Source: Bacteroidota bacterium (GTDB lineage Bacteria; Bacteroidota; Bacteroidia; B-17B0; B-17BO). Taken from it: a stretch of DNA of 24,391 nucleotides. Positions 1 to 7,348 of this stretch are shown piece after piece (the first letter of the stretch is position 1; the number at the start of each line of letters is the position of its first letter). A program made the position numbers and the translations under genes. The notes below the pieces were generated by a model, which was not told the origin of the DNA, searched no databases, and saw nothing but the letters and a program-made list of their open reading frames with translations. The DNA lies in assembly GCA_025356715.1 (NCBI GenBank), contig JANXRU010000016.1:1-24391 (forward strand). The letters are read 5' to 3'.

Positions 1-270
1 AAATATTTTTAAATTATTTTTTTATTTTTATTCCTCTAATTCTCCCAAAACCCCAATTATCAAACCATCTATACTTAGCCTCCTTTATACTAACACGCAA
101 TTGTTAATAGATATCAAAACCAAAAATAATTAGAGAAAACAACTGTAGATGAAGATATAGGGCGTTTTTTCGTAATTTAATAAAAGCAATTTTAGTTTTC
201 AATTCATTTAAATACTAATATCAATATTCCTAAAAATACTTAAACAAAAAAAATGTAATGATATTTAAAT

Positions 271-292
271 TAGTGTGTTTAACCTCACACTA
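271..292. repeat. 7-bp inverted repeat ahead of the gpmA promoter
   Basis: TAGTGTG (271-277) and CACACTA (286-292) are perfect reverse complements separated by 8 bases. No T-run follows, so this is not a typical terminator. It lies 13 bases before the -7-like box at 306-313, where an operator would be expected. Function as a regulator site is inference. Confidence 0.35.
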
Positions 293-305
293 TTAAGGTA
301 TTTTG

Positions 306-313
306 TATATTCG
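306..313 (+). promoter_or_regulatory. Possible -7 box of the gpmA operon
   Basis: TATATTCG matches the Bacteroidota -7 consensus TAnnTTTG at seven of eight positions. No clear TTG -33 element sits at the usual 17-23 base spacing. It would give a 5' untranslated region of roughly 50-55 bases before the ATG at 374. The same octamer occurs upstream of the DUF4476 gene on the minus strand. Confidence 0.3.
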
Positions 314-373
314 CAATCCTAATATTTTAATGAATTAGGTTTATCATTATTAACTACAGAAATTTTATATTGT

Positions 374-976
374 ATGGCTACACTAATTATCTTCCGTCAT
401 GGACAAAGCGTTTGGAATTTAGAAAATAAATTTACGGGTTGGATTGATGTTGAATTAACTGAAAAAGGAATACAAGAGGCGAAAAATGCTGGCGAAAAAT
501 TAAAACCGTTTGAATTCGATTTGGCATATGCTTCGGATTTAAAACGCGCTCAAAATACTTTGAAATTAGCATTAGATGTTGCAGGAAAAACAGTTCTTAC
601 AATTTACAACAAAGCTTTGAATGAGAGAATGTACGGTGATTTACAAGGATTAGACAAAACAGAAACCGCCAATAAATATGGTGAAGACCAAGTTAAAATA
701 TGGAGACGAAGTTTTGATATTCCACCTCCAAATGGAGAAAGTTTAAAAGACACTGCAGCGAGAGTTATTCCTTATTTCCAAACTGAAATTGAACCAAAAT
801 TGAAAGCAGGTAAAAACATTATTATTGTTGCTCATGGAAACAGTTTAAGAGCATTAATCATGTATTTAGAAAATTTATCGCCTAAAGAAATTTTAGAATT
901 CGAAATAGGAACTGCTGTACCGAGGTTATATCAATTAGACAAGGATTTAAAAGTATTAAAAGCGGAAAATATTTAG
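374..976 (+). CDS. gpmA: 2,3-bisphosphoglycerate-dependent phosphoglycerate mutase
   Basis: This cytoplasmic enzyme interconverts 3-phosphoglycerate and 2-phosphoglycerate in glycolysis and gluconeogenesis. The histidine phosphatase signature RHG is at residues 8-10 (phospho-acceptor His9). NERMYGDLQG follows near residue 83 (proton donor Glu84). The tandem arginines at 111-112, the PPPNGES stretch and the second catalytic His in VAHGNSLRAL (His154) are all present. At 200 residues it is shorter than the roughly 250-residue E. coli GpmA, as is common in Bacteroidota, but no motif is missing. The ATG at 374 places the RHG motif where the family has it. It is the first gene of a same-strand run with the HAD hydrolase (31-base gap) and map (11-base gap), probably one transcript. 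Wider phosphatase activity in this family cannot be excluded, but the whole motif set favours the mutase. Confidence 0.95.
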   Translation: MATLIIFRHGQSVWNLENKFTGWIDVELTEKGIQEAKNAGEKLKPFEFDLAYASDLKRAQNTLKLALDVAGKTVLTIYNKALNERMYGDLQGLDKTETANKYGEDQVKIWRRSFDIPPPNGESLKDTAARVIPYFQTEIEPKLKAGKNIIIVAHGNSLRALIMYLENLSPKEILEFEIGTAVPRLYQLDKDLKVLKAENI

Positions 977-1007
977 TAATTACATTTATAAAATACTTTA
1001 CATAAAA

Positions 1008-1469
1008 ATGGATCAGCAATTTATTAGTAACAACGAAAGTAAAACTATAGCCATTGATTTTGATGGTACTATTGTAGAACATGATTATCCGCGCATCGGT
1101 AGAGAAATGTTATTTGCATTTGCAACTATAAAAGAACTTCATAAAAAAGGTCATCGTTTAATTTTATTTACATATCGCACGGGTGAATTACTAGACGAGG
1201 CAGTAGAATATTGCAAACAAAATGGAGTAGAATTTTACGCAGTCAATAAAAATTATCCAGAAGAGGAATACAATGCAAATTCGCCTAGAAAATTAAATGT
1301 AGATATTTTTATTGATGATAGAAATATTGGAGGTTTCCTTGGCTGGAGTAACGTTTGGCAAATTTTACATCCAGATGGAGGCGAATTTAATCATGTGGTA
1401 AAAAACCCAGAAGCTCATAATAATTATAAACAAGGAAAGGGTTTTTTTCAAAAATTATTTAGTAAGTAA
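1008..1469 (+). CDS. Small HAD-superfamily hydrolase (BT0820-like)
   Basis: A 153-residue HAD-fold protein. Motif I, DFDGT, lies at residues 17-21, with Asp17 the expected nucleophile and Asp19 the acid/base. Motif II is the Thr in LILFTYR. The Lys in SPRKLNVD is a plausible motif III, and IDDRN carries the motif IV aspartates. There is no room for a large cap domain. The family typically hydrolyses phosphate monoesters in the cytoplasm with Mg2+; the substrate cannot be told from the sequence. It resembles the compact BT0820-type hydrolases of Bacteroidota. It sits between gpmA and map with short gaps, so it is probably co-transcribed with them. No signal peptide is seen. Confidence 0.85.
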   Translation: MDQQFISNNESKTIAIDFDGTIVEHDYPRIGREMLFAFATIKELHKKGHRLILFTYRTGELLDEAVEYCKQNGVEFYAVNKNYPEEEYNANSPRKLNVDIFIDDRNIGGFLGWSNVWQILHPDGGEFNHVVKNPEAHNNYKQGKGFFQKLFSK

Positions 1470-1480
1470 AAAGTTAAATT

Positions 1481-2254
1481 ATGATTATTTTAAAAACTCG
1501 AGAAGAAATTGAATTAATGCGCGAATCCGCATTATCTGTTTCTAAAACATTAGGAATGCTAGCAAAAGAAATAAAGCCTGGAGTAACTTCTTTATATTTA
1601 GATAAATTAGCTGAGGAATTTATTAGAGATAATGGTGGAGAACCAGGATTTAAAGGGCTATATGGATTCCCAAACACTTTATGTATGTCTTTAAACGCAG
1701 CAGTTGTTCATGGAATACCAACAGACATACCAATGGAGGAAGGGGATATTATTTCGGTTGATTGTGGTGTTTTAAAAAACGGATATTACGGTGATCATGC
1801 TTATACGTTTGGAGTAGGTGAAATAAAACCTGAAGTACAAAAGTTATTAGATGTAACTAAAGAAAGTTTATACATTGGGATAGAACAATTTAAAAATGGA
1901 AACAGAATTGGTGATATTAGTTGGGCCATACAAAATCATGCGGAAAAAAATGGTTATGGTGTTGTAAGAGAATTAGTAGGGCATGGTTTAGGAAAAAAAA
2001 TGCATGAAGATCCAGAGGTACCTAATTACGGTAAGCGTGGAGATGGCCCAAAATTGAAGGATGGAATGGTTATAGCAATTGAACCTATGATTAATATGGG
2101 GACAAGAAATATTAAACAATTAAAAGATGGTTGGACCATATTAACTGCTGACAGAAAACCATCTGCACATTTCGAACACAATGTTGCATTAATTGATGGC
2201 AAGCCTGATATATTATCTACATTTAAATATATTGAAGAAGCGTTAGGTATTTAA
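1481..2254 (+). CDS. map: Type I methionine aminopeptidase
   Basis: Removes the initiator methionine from nascent proteins in the cytoplasm. The pita-bread fold signature is complete. Metal ligands are Asp94 (SVDCG), Asp105 (YGDHAY), His168 (VGHGLG), Glu201 (AIEPM) and Glu232 (FEHNVAL). The substrate-binding histidines are His77 (VVHGIP) and His175 (MHEDP). At 257 residues it has the normal length for the bacterial type I enzyme without an N-terminal extension, and it lacks the insertion of type II enzymes. The ATG lies 11 bases after the HAD hydrolase stop, so the two are likely co-transcribed. Nothing is odd about it. Confidence 0.97.
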   Translation: MIILKTREEIELMRESALSVSKTLGMLAKEIKPGVTSLYLDKLAEEFIRDNGGEPGFKGLYGFPNTLCMSLNAAVVHGIPTDIPMEEGDIISVDCGVLKNGYYGDHAYTFGVGEIKPEVQKLLDVTKESLYIGIEQFKNGNRIGDISWAIQNHAEKNGYGVVRELVGHGLGKKMHEDPEVPNYGKRGDGPKLKDGMVIAIEPMINMGTRNIKQLKDGWTILTADRKPSAHFEHNVALIDGKPDILSTFKYIEEALGI

Positions 2255-2350
2255 ATAAAGAGCTGTTTATTAACTTTTAAAATATTATTTGGCTATTTCA
2301 TTAAAAAGTATTTACTTGCATAGGTTATTTTAACAACAAATGAATTAATT

Positions 2351-3268
2351 ATGACGATGAATTACACAAAACTCAAGTTAAATACAAAAGTGATTGCTTT
2401 AGCTTTAGCTACGGCATTAATTTACTCTTGTGATGATAAACCAAAAGGAAATGAAACTACTGGTGATGATTTACCAGACACAGACACTGTAAAAGCAGTA
2501 GCTTTAAATGTGGGCGGACAATTATTTTCCGTGCCATCACCAATGCAAACCGCTTTATTAATTCAAAAATCAGGGGTAGCTTATGATAAAGCCATTTTAA
2601 ATGCTGGTAATAAAAATGGGCAATACGCATCCGATTATACTAAAGCGTTAAATCTTGGCATTTATGGTGCTGATTTAGGTTATGTAAGTATGTATAATCA
2701 AACTCAAGACGCCTTAGGATACTTAGGAGCTGTTAAGCAATTAGCAGATAAATTAGGGGTTACCGCTGCTTTTGATCAATCTACTATGAAGCGCATTAAC
2801 GATAATATTTCTAATAAAGATAGTATGTTAATGTTGGTAGGCGTTGCTTATAGAGCGAGTGATGCTTATTTAAAAACCAACAAGCGTACAGAAATTAGTA
2901 GTCTAATCTTAACTGGTGGGTGGATTGAAAGTATGCATTTTTCAATTACAGCATACAAATCTAAACCAACTGAAGAAATTAAATACCGTATTGCTGAGCA
3001 AAAACAAGCATTAGGAAGTATTATTAAGTTAATCACATCTCATAATTTAGCTACAACAACTGAATTATTAAAGCAATTAGAAGATTTAGCTAAAATTTAT
3101 GAAGGTATTACTACTAAATATAATTATATCGAACCAACAACAGACGAGGCGAAAAAAGTTACTTATATAAATAGTACTACTGAAATTACTATTAGTAAAG
3201 AACAAATAGAACAAATAGCTGGAAAAGTTTCAGCTATCCGTGATAAAATTGTAAATGCAAAATCATAA
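2351..3268 (+). CDS. Uncharacterised exported lipoprotein
   Basis: I do not recognise a characterised family. The N-terminus has a basic stretch, a hydrophobic core and a lipobox ending in IYSC, with Cys27 as the lipidation site, followed by an acidic Asp/Glu/Thr-rich linker. The rest (about residues 50-305) looks mainly alpha-helical and has no cysteines. It carries regularly spaced Ala/Leu/Lys patterns and no obvious catalytic motif. Similar uncharacterised lipoproteins are common in Bacteroidota. ATG codons occur at 2351 and, in frame, at 2357; either leaves the lipoprotein signal intact. It is followed 15 bases later by a small secreted protein, so the two are probably expressed together. 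The location is the periplasmic or outer face of a membrane; which membrane is not clear. Confidence 0.8.
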   Translation: MTMNYTKLKLNTKVIALALATALIYSCDDKPKGNETTGDDLPDTDTVKAVALNVGGQLFSVPSPMQTALLIQKSGVAYDKAILNAGNKNGQYASDYTKALNLGIYGADLGYVSMYNQTQDALGYLGAVKQLADKLGVTAAFDQSTMKRINDNISNKDSMLMLVGVAYRASDAYLKTNKRTEISSLILTGGWIESMHFSITAYKSKPTEEIKYRIAEQKQALGSIIKLITSHNLATTTELLKQLEDLAKIYEGITTKYNYIEPTTDEAKKVTYINSTTEITISKEQIEQIAGKVSAIRDKIVNAKS

Positions 3269-3283
3269 TAAAAGTTTATTCAA

Positions 3284-3718
3284 ATGAAAAAAAATATCTA
3301 TAAAAGCTTATTAGTATTAGTAATTGCAAGTTTCAGTAATACTGCTATTAAAGCACAATGTGATTCAATTGCGAATTTATGTTCTAAACATATTATTGCA
3401 CAGTTTATTTCAGATGGTCAATCATATCGTTCATTACTATTAAATTCTGAAGAAACAGCTGAGTTTCACACAACATTTTTTGGTGAAACTACTTATCGCT
3501 TAGCTGCTTGTAGCGGTAAATCAGATGGTAATTTAATATTTAGTATATATGATCAAGATCGTCATTTATTATTTACAAATAAAAATTACGCAAATGCACC
3601 TTATTGGGATTTTAAAGTAAAATCAACTTTAGAATGCGTTATTGAAGGGCAATTAGATGCAAGTAAAAATGCTGGTTCAGGTTGTGCCGTTATATTGATT
3701 GGATTTAAGCAAAAATAA
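3284..3718 (+). CDS. Small cysteine-containing secreted protein
   Basis: A 144-residue protein of unknown function. A Sec signal peptide (residues 1-24, ending AIKA before QCD) leaves a mature chain of about 120 residues with five cysteines (26, 33, 76, 118, 134). At least two disulfides are therefore possible in the periplasm or outside. The pattern TTYRLAACSG, then NLIFSIYD, then a Trp-Asp-Phe stretch and VIEGQLD resembles the beta-sandwich of pre-peptidase C-terminal (PPC-like) domains, but this is a pattern impression and not a firm match. It lies 15 bases after the lipoprotein gene and is closed by a strong terminator, so the two form a two-gene unit. Partnership with the lipoprotein is inferred from position only. 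Confidence 0.75.
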   Translation: MKKNIYKSLLVLVIASFSNTAIKAQCDSIANLCSKHIIAQFISDGQSYRSLLLNSEETAEFHTTFFGETTYRLAACSGKSDGNLIFSIYDQDRHLLFTNKNYANAPYWDFKVKSTLECVIEGQLDASKNAGSGCAVILIGFKQK

Positions 3719-3733
3719 ATCGCTTATTTTCAT

Positions 3734-3741
3734 TAATTTTG
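3734..3741 (+). promoter_or_regulatory. -7 box match overlapping the start of a terminator
   Basis: TAATTTTG fits TAnnTTTG exactly and points toward the FG-GAP gene at 3792. I see no TTG at the proper distance upstream. If used, transcription would begin inside the hairpin at 3742-3768. In AT-rich DNA the match may be chance. Confidence 0.25.
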
Positions 3742-3774
3742 AAGGATAAAGTTTACTACTTTATCCTTTTTTTT
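3741..3774 (+). terminator. Rho-independent terminator after the secreted protein
   Basis: An 11-bp perfect stem, AAGGATAAAGT (3742-3752) with ACTTTATCCTT (3758-3768), encloses a 5-base loop and runs into eight T residues (3767-3774). It ends the lipoprotein/secreted-protein unit. The following gene begins only 17 bases later. Confidence 0.85.
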
Positions 3775-3791
3775 ATTTACAAAAATACATA

Positions 3792-6014
3792 ATGAGAAAA
3801 ATAATCATCATATACTACTTATCAATATTAACATTAAACGCTCAAACAAACGTTTACAGAGATACTTTGACTGTATTTGAGAATGGAGCAAGGCTACTGA
3901 GCCCTTGGGCAGGAGGCTTAAACTATAGCTCTTTTACCCAAATTGATTTAAACTTTGATGGTAAAGACGATATTGTTGCCTTTGATAAGATTTGTAATTC
4001 GGGTGGGAAGTTAAGAGCATACTTAAATATTGGTTCCCCTGGAGTAGCAAAATATAAGCACTCTCCTGAATATCAAGAAAAATTACCCGTTGTCATAGAA
4101 TGGGCTTTGTTTTTTGATTACGATTTAGATGGAAAATCTGATATTTTCACCTATACTACTGGAGGCATAAAAGTATTTAAAAACAACAGTACAGCCTCCT
4201 CAGTTAGCTTTAGTTTAGCAAGCACTTTATTGGTAAGTGATTATAATCCTGGTGGTACTCCTAGTGTTTCAAACATACCATGTAATCCTGTTGGGTTGCC
4301 TGGTATAAGTGATATTGACGGAGATGGTGATTTAGATATACTGACCTATTCTGTATTTGGAATAAAAATGGAATACCATAAAAATATGAGTGTTGAATTA
4401 CATGGAAATTCTAATTTTCTTGAATTTAATATGGTTGATGATTGCTGGGGAGATTTGCAAGAAAACAGTTGCCAAGTTTATTTATTTCAATGTCCTTATC
4501 CAAAACTTTTTCATAAAGCAATTACAGAAAGCACTCATAAAATAGCGCATTCTGGCTCCTGTATTATGTGTTTTGATAATGATGGTGATGGCGATAAAGA
4601 TTTAGTTTTAGGTGATGTTTCTTGTACAACGGTTGAATATGTAGATAACATAGGTTCAGCCAGTAATGCACACATTGGTGATACAACTAAATTATATCCA
4701 AATTATCCAATTAAAGGGAGTACAACTGTTATAAAAATGAATTCATTTCCTTGCACTTATAATTTAGATGTAGATAACGATGGCAAAAAAGATTTAATAG
4801 CGAGCCCTAATATTGTTGCAGGAGCAGAAAACTATCAAAGTGTATGGTATTACAAAAACACGTCCCCTACTCCAACTGTTAACTTTGTGATTCAGAAAAA
4901 AAACTTTTTACAGGAAGATATGATTGAGGTTGGAGAAGGCGCATATCCAGCTTTATTTGACGCAGATGCTGATGGGAAAATGGATTTAATAGTTGGAAAT
5001 TTAGGCTATTATAATGTTAACACAAATAAATCGAGATTGGCTTATTACAGAAACATTGGTACAAATACAACTCCCTCTTTTTCGTTGATTACCAAAGATT
5101 ATCAAAATTTATCGAGTTATAATTTATATTCTATGGCGCCAACTTTTGGTGATATAGATAACGATGGAGATAAAGATTTAATTGTAGGTTCAACAAGCGG
5201 TAGGGTCCACTATTTTGAAAATACTGCGGGCGCAGGAAATCCAGCTATTTTCACAACAGTTGTTACTAATTATCAAAATATATTAGGAAGTAATTTTATT
5301 TATCCTCAATTGGTTGATGTTGACAAAAATGGAACTCTTGATTTATTATTAGGTTCGCAAAATGGTAGAATTTCTTATTGGAAAAATAATGGAACGATCT
5401 CTTCGCCTTCATTTACGCAGCAATCTGTTTATTTAGGAAATGTGGACGTAAAACAATATGGGTATTCTACAGGATATGCCATGCCATACATGTTTGTAGA
5501 TGCTGGTGTAACCAAATTAATTGTGGGAAGCGAAATTGGAAACCTTTATTTATATGATAATATTGACGGTAATGTATTAGGCACATACAACAGAGTAGAC
5601 ACAACTCTTTTTAAAATTAACGAAGGAACGCGCTGTGCTCCCGTGTTTGAAGATATTACCAATGATGGTAAACGTGATTTATTTATTGGAAATCAAGCAG
5701 GAGGATTAGCCTTTTTTAATTCAACCAATGTTTATGGTGTTGGAATTAATGAATTAAACGATAATGAGCCAAACATTACTATTTATCCAAACCCTTGTCA
5801 TGAAAAATTAATGATTTCAATTAATGATAATACATTTGAAGAGCATGCCATTAATATAGTAGATTTACTTGGTCAAATAGTATACTCTGTCAATTCCTTT
5901 AATAAAACAATTGAAATAAATAGTTTAAATTTTAGTAAAGGGGTTTATTTTGTTACACTTATCTCTTTAGAAAATAATTCCAGAAAACTCACTAAAAAAA
6001 TAATTATAAACTAA
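3792..6014 (+). CDS. FG-GAP/VCBS repeat protein with T9SS sorting domain
   Basis: A 740-residue exported protein. The signal peptide is residues 1 to about 18 (ending LNAQ). The body is a run of FG-GAP/VCBS-type beta-propeller repeats. I count nine calcium-loop motifs of the DxDxDGxxD type, beginning at Asp52, Asp109 and Asp174 and continuing to about residue 630 (for example DNDGDGDKD, DADADGKMD, DIDNDGDKD). The last about 75 residues start at NITIYPNPCHEKL, the hallmark of a type A T9SS C-terminal sorting domain. The protein should therefore cross the outer membrane and be surface-attached or released. Such propellers often bind ligands or surfaces; the ligand is unknown. No catalytic domain is visible. 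Its stop codon overlaps the stop of the convergent kinase gene. Confidence 0.92.
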   Translation: MRKIIIIYYLSILTLNAQTNVYRDTLTVFENGARLLSPWAGGLNYSSFTQIDLNFDGKDDIVAFDKICNSGGKLRAYLNIGSPGVAKYKHSPEYQEKLPVVIEWALFFDYDLDGKSDIFTYTTGGIKVFKNNSTASSVSFSLASTLLVSDYNPGGTPSVSNIPCNPVGLPGISDIDGDGDLDILTYSVFGIKMEYHKNMSVELHGNSNFLEFNMVDDCWGDLQENSCQVYLFQCPYPKLFHKAITESTHKIAHSGSCIMCFDNDGDGDKDLVLGDVSCTTVEYVDNIGSASNAHIGDTTKLYPNYPIKGSTTVIKMNSFPCTYNLDVDNDGKKDLIASPNIVAGAENYQSVWYYKNTSPTPTVNFVIQKKNFLQEDMIEVGEGAYPALFDADADGKMDLIVGNLGYYNVNTNKSRLAYYRNIGTNTTPSFSLITKDYQNLSSYNLYSMAPTFGDIDNDGDKDLIVGSTSGRVHYFENTAGAGNPAIFTTVVTNYQNILGSNFIYPQLVDVDKNGTLDLLLGSQNGRISYWKNNGTISSPSFTQQSVYLGNVDVKQYGYSTGYAMPYMFVDAGVTKLIVGSEIGNLYLYDNIDGNVLGTYNRVDTTLFKINEGTRCAPVFEDITNDGKRDLFIGNQAGGLAFFNSTNVYGVGINELNDNEPNITIYPNPCHEKLMISINDNTFEEHAINIVDLLGQIVYSVNSFNKTIEINSLNFSKGVYFVTLISLENNSRKLTKKIIIN

Positions 6015-7069
6015 GCGTCGGCTCTCTTTAATGTAAAGGTAATAACAGTTCCTTCATTAACTTTACTTGTAACATCAATTGTTTCTCCGTGAGCTTCAAT
6101 AATATGTTTTACAATAGCTAATCCTAGTCCAGTTCCTCCTTGTTCACGACTTCTTCCTTTATCTACACGATAAAACCGTTCAAATAAGCGAGATAAATGC
6201 TTTTCTTCAATTCCAATTCCATTATCTTTTATTTCAAGAATTACCTGATCGTCAAATAAATTAATAGATATAACCGTTTTACCTTTAACAACGCCATATT
6301 TAATACTATTAGAAATTAAGTTTACTAAAACTTGCCTTATCCTATATTTATCAGCTTTAACATAAATAGATTTCTCATTTTTTTTCGCTAAAAGCAATTT
6401 AATATCTTGTTTTTTAGCTTGCAATTCTAAGGCTTCAAGTACATCTCTTAATTGTTGAGCTATATCATATTTTTCTATATCAAGTTCTAATGTCCCAATT
6501 TCTAACTGAGAAATAGTTTCTAAATCATCAATAATTTGAATCATTCTATCAACACTTTTATCAGCGCGCTTTAAGTATTCTATATTAATAGTTTCATCGT
6601 AAATCCCCCCATCAATCAATGTTGAAATATACCCTTGTATATTAAAAATAGGTGTTTTTAACTCGTGAGAAACATTTCCTAAAAATTCTTTTCTGTAACT
6701 ATCTAAGTTTTTATGCTGTTCTGCTTCCTTATATCTTTCAACAGCTAATTTCTTAATTTCTTCATCCAAACGAGTAATAGAATCAACTTCTTCCAATTGA
6801 AATACGGTATTTGGTATCTCTTTTAATTGCTGAGATTTTACTCTTAAATACATTTCATCAATTTTCGAAAAAATAATTGAATTATAAATAAAGTATATAA
6901 CTAAAAAACTAATTACAAATGCAATAAAAAAGGTTAATAAACACACTGAAAAATTAAATTGACTAGATATTTTAAATGAAATATAAGAAACCACTATCGT
7001 TTGAATAAGAGCAGAAATGCTACAAAGCAATAGTATAAGTGTAGGGTTTTTTAATTTATTCACTAACAT
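6011..7069 (-). CDS. PhoR-like sensor histidine kinase, orphan in this window
   Basis: An inner-membrane two-component kinase of 352 residues. Two transmembrane segments (about 9-31 and 42-64) enclose a loop of only about ten residues, so there is no periplasmic sensor domain. A helical linker follows. The H-box FLGNVSHELKTP carries phospho-acceptor His135. The N-box LVNLISNSIKYG is at 248-259 (Asn254), the G1 box DNGIGI at 282-287, the F-box RLFERFYR near 294, and the G2 box GGTGLGLAI at 311-319, all intact. The layout matches PhoR-type kinases of Bacteroidota, whose response regulator is usually adjacent; here 279 non-coding bases lie upstream and none is present. A TTTATTTG stretch at 7099-7092 is a weak -7 candidate. 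The signal sensed cannot be told. The gene is convergent with the T9SS protein, and their stop codons share four bases. Confidence 0.93.
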   Translation of the reverse strand: MLVNKLKNPTLILLLCSISALIQTIVVSYISFKISSQFNFSVCLLTFFIAFVISFLVIYFIYNSIIFSKIDEMYLRVKSQQLKEIPNTVFQLEEVDSITRLDEEIKKLAVERYKEAEQHKNLDSYRKEFLGNVSHELKTPIFNIQGYISTLIDGGIYDETINIEYLKRADKSVDRMIQIIDDLETISQLEIGTLELDIEKYDIAQQLRDVLEALELQAKKQDIKLLLAKKNEKSIYVKADKYRIRQVLVNLISNSIKYGVVKGKTVISINLFDDQVILEIKDNGIGIEEKHLSRLFERFYRVDKGRSREQGGTGLGLAIVKHIIEAHGETIDVTSKVNEGTVITFTLKRADA

Positions 7070-7227
7070 TAAATTTTACAAAACGAAAGTGCAAATAAAT
7101 ATTGAGGTTTTAATATTAAATTTTTGAATTGCTATTAAATACGATTACACTTAGCACAAATAAACTACCTGTAATCAAATTAATCCTACCACTTATCTTA
7201 TACCAAAAAAAAAGAGGTTATTACCAA

Positions 7228-7277
7228 AATAATTGAGGTGAAAAAATGAGTTGGAATTCAATAATACTCAAATTATT
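7228..7277. repeat. Imperfect inverted repeat upstream of the persulfide dioxygenase
   Basis: AATAATTGAG (7228-7237) pairs with CTCAAATTATT (7267-7277) with one bulged base. The 29 bases between include a GGAATTC segment. It lies about 70 bases before the start codon at 7349 and could be an operator or part of the leader. No T-run follows. Confidence 0.25.
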
Positions 7278-7348
7278 CAATGATATATTAAGAATTAGAT
7301 AAGTTTTAGGGAAAATAAATGATTAAATTCGTTGAATAAATAAACAAG

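Larger units (their letters stand above)
1..373. other. Intergenic leader upstream of gpmA
   Basis: No gene start or end can be supported here. On the minus strand, 29 codons end in a stop close to the window start and read like a basic C-terminus, but an in-frame stop lies just upstream and there is no start codon. The right half holds a small inverted repeat and a possible promoter for gpmA, listed separately. The rest is AT-rich sequence in which I see nothing. Confidence 0.6.

Noticed and set aside
1..90. A 29-codon minus-strand stretch reading like a basic C-terminus (…KYRWFDNWGFGRIRG…) that ends at a stop near the window start.
   Set aside because: It has an in-frame stop just upstream, no start codon, and the sequence before that stop does not look coding. 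It could at most be a decayed remnant.
7246..7302. An 18-codon plus-strand ORF between the kinase and the persulfide dioxygenase.
   Set aside because: It is very short, has no recognisable features and lies inside an inverted repeat; chance is the simpler explanation.
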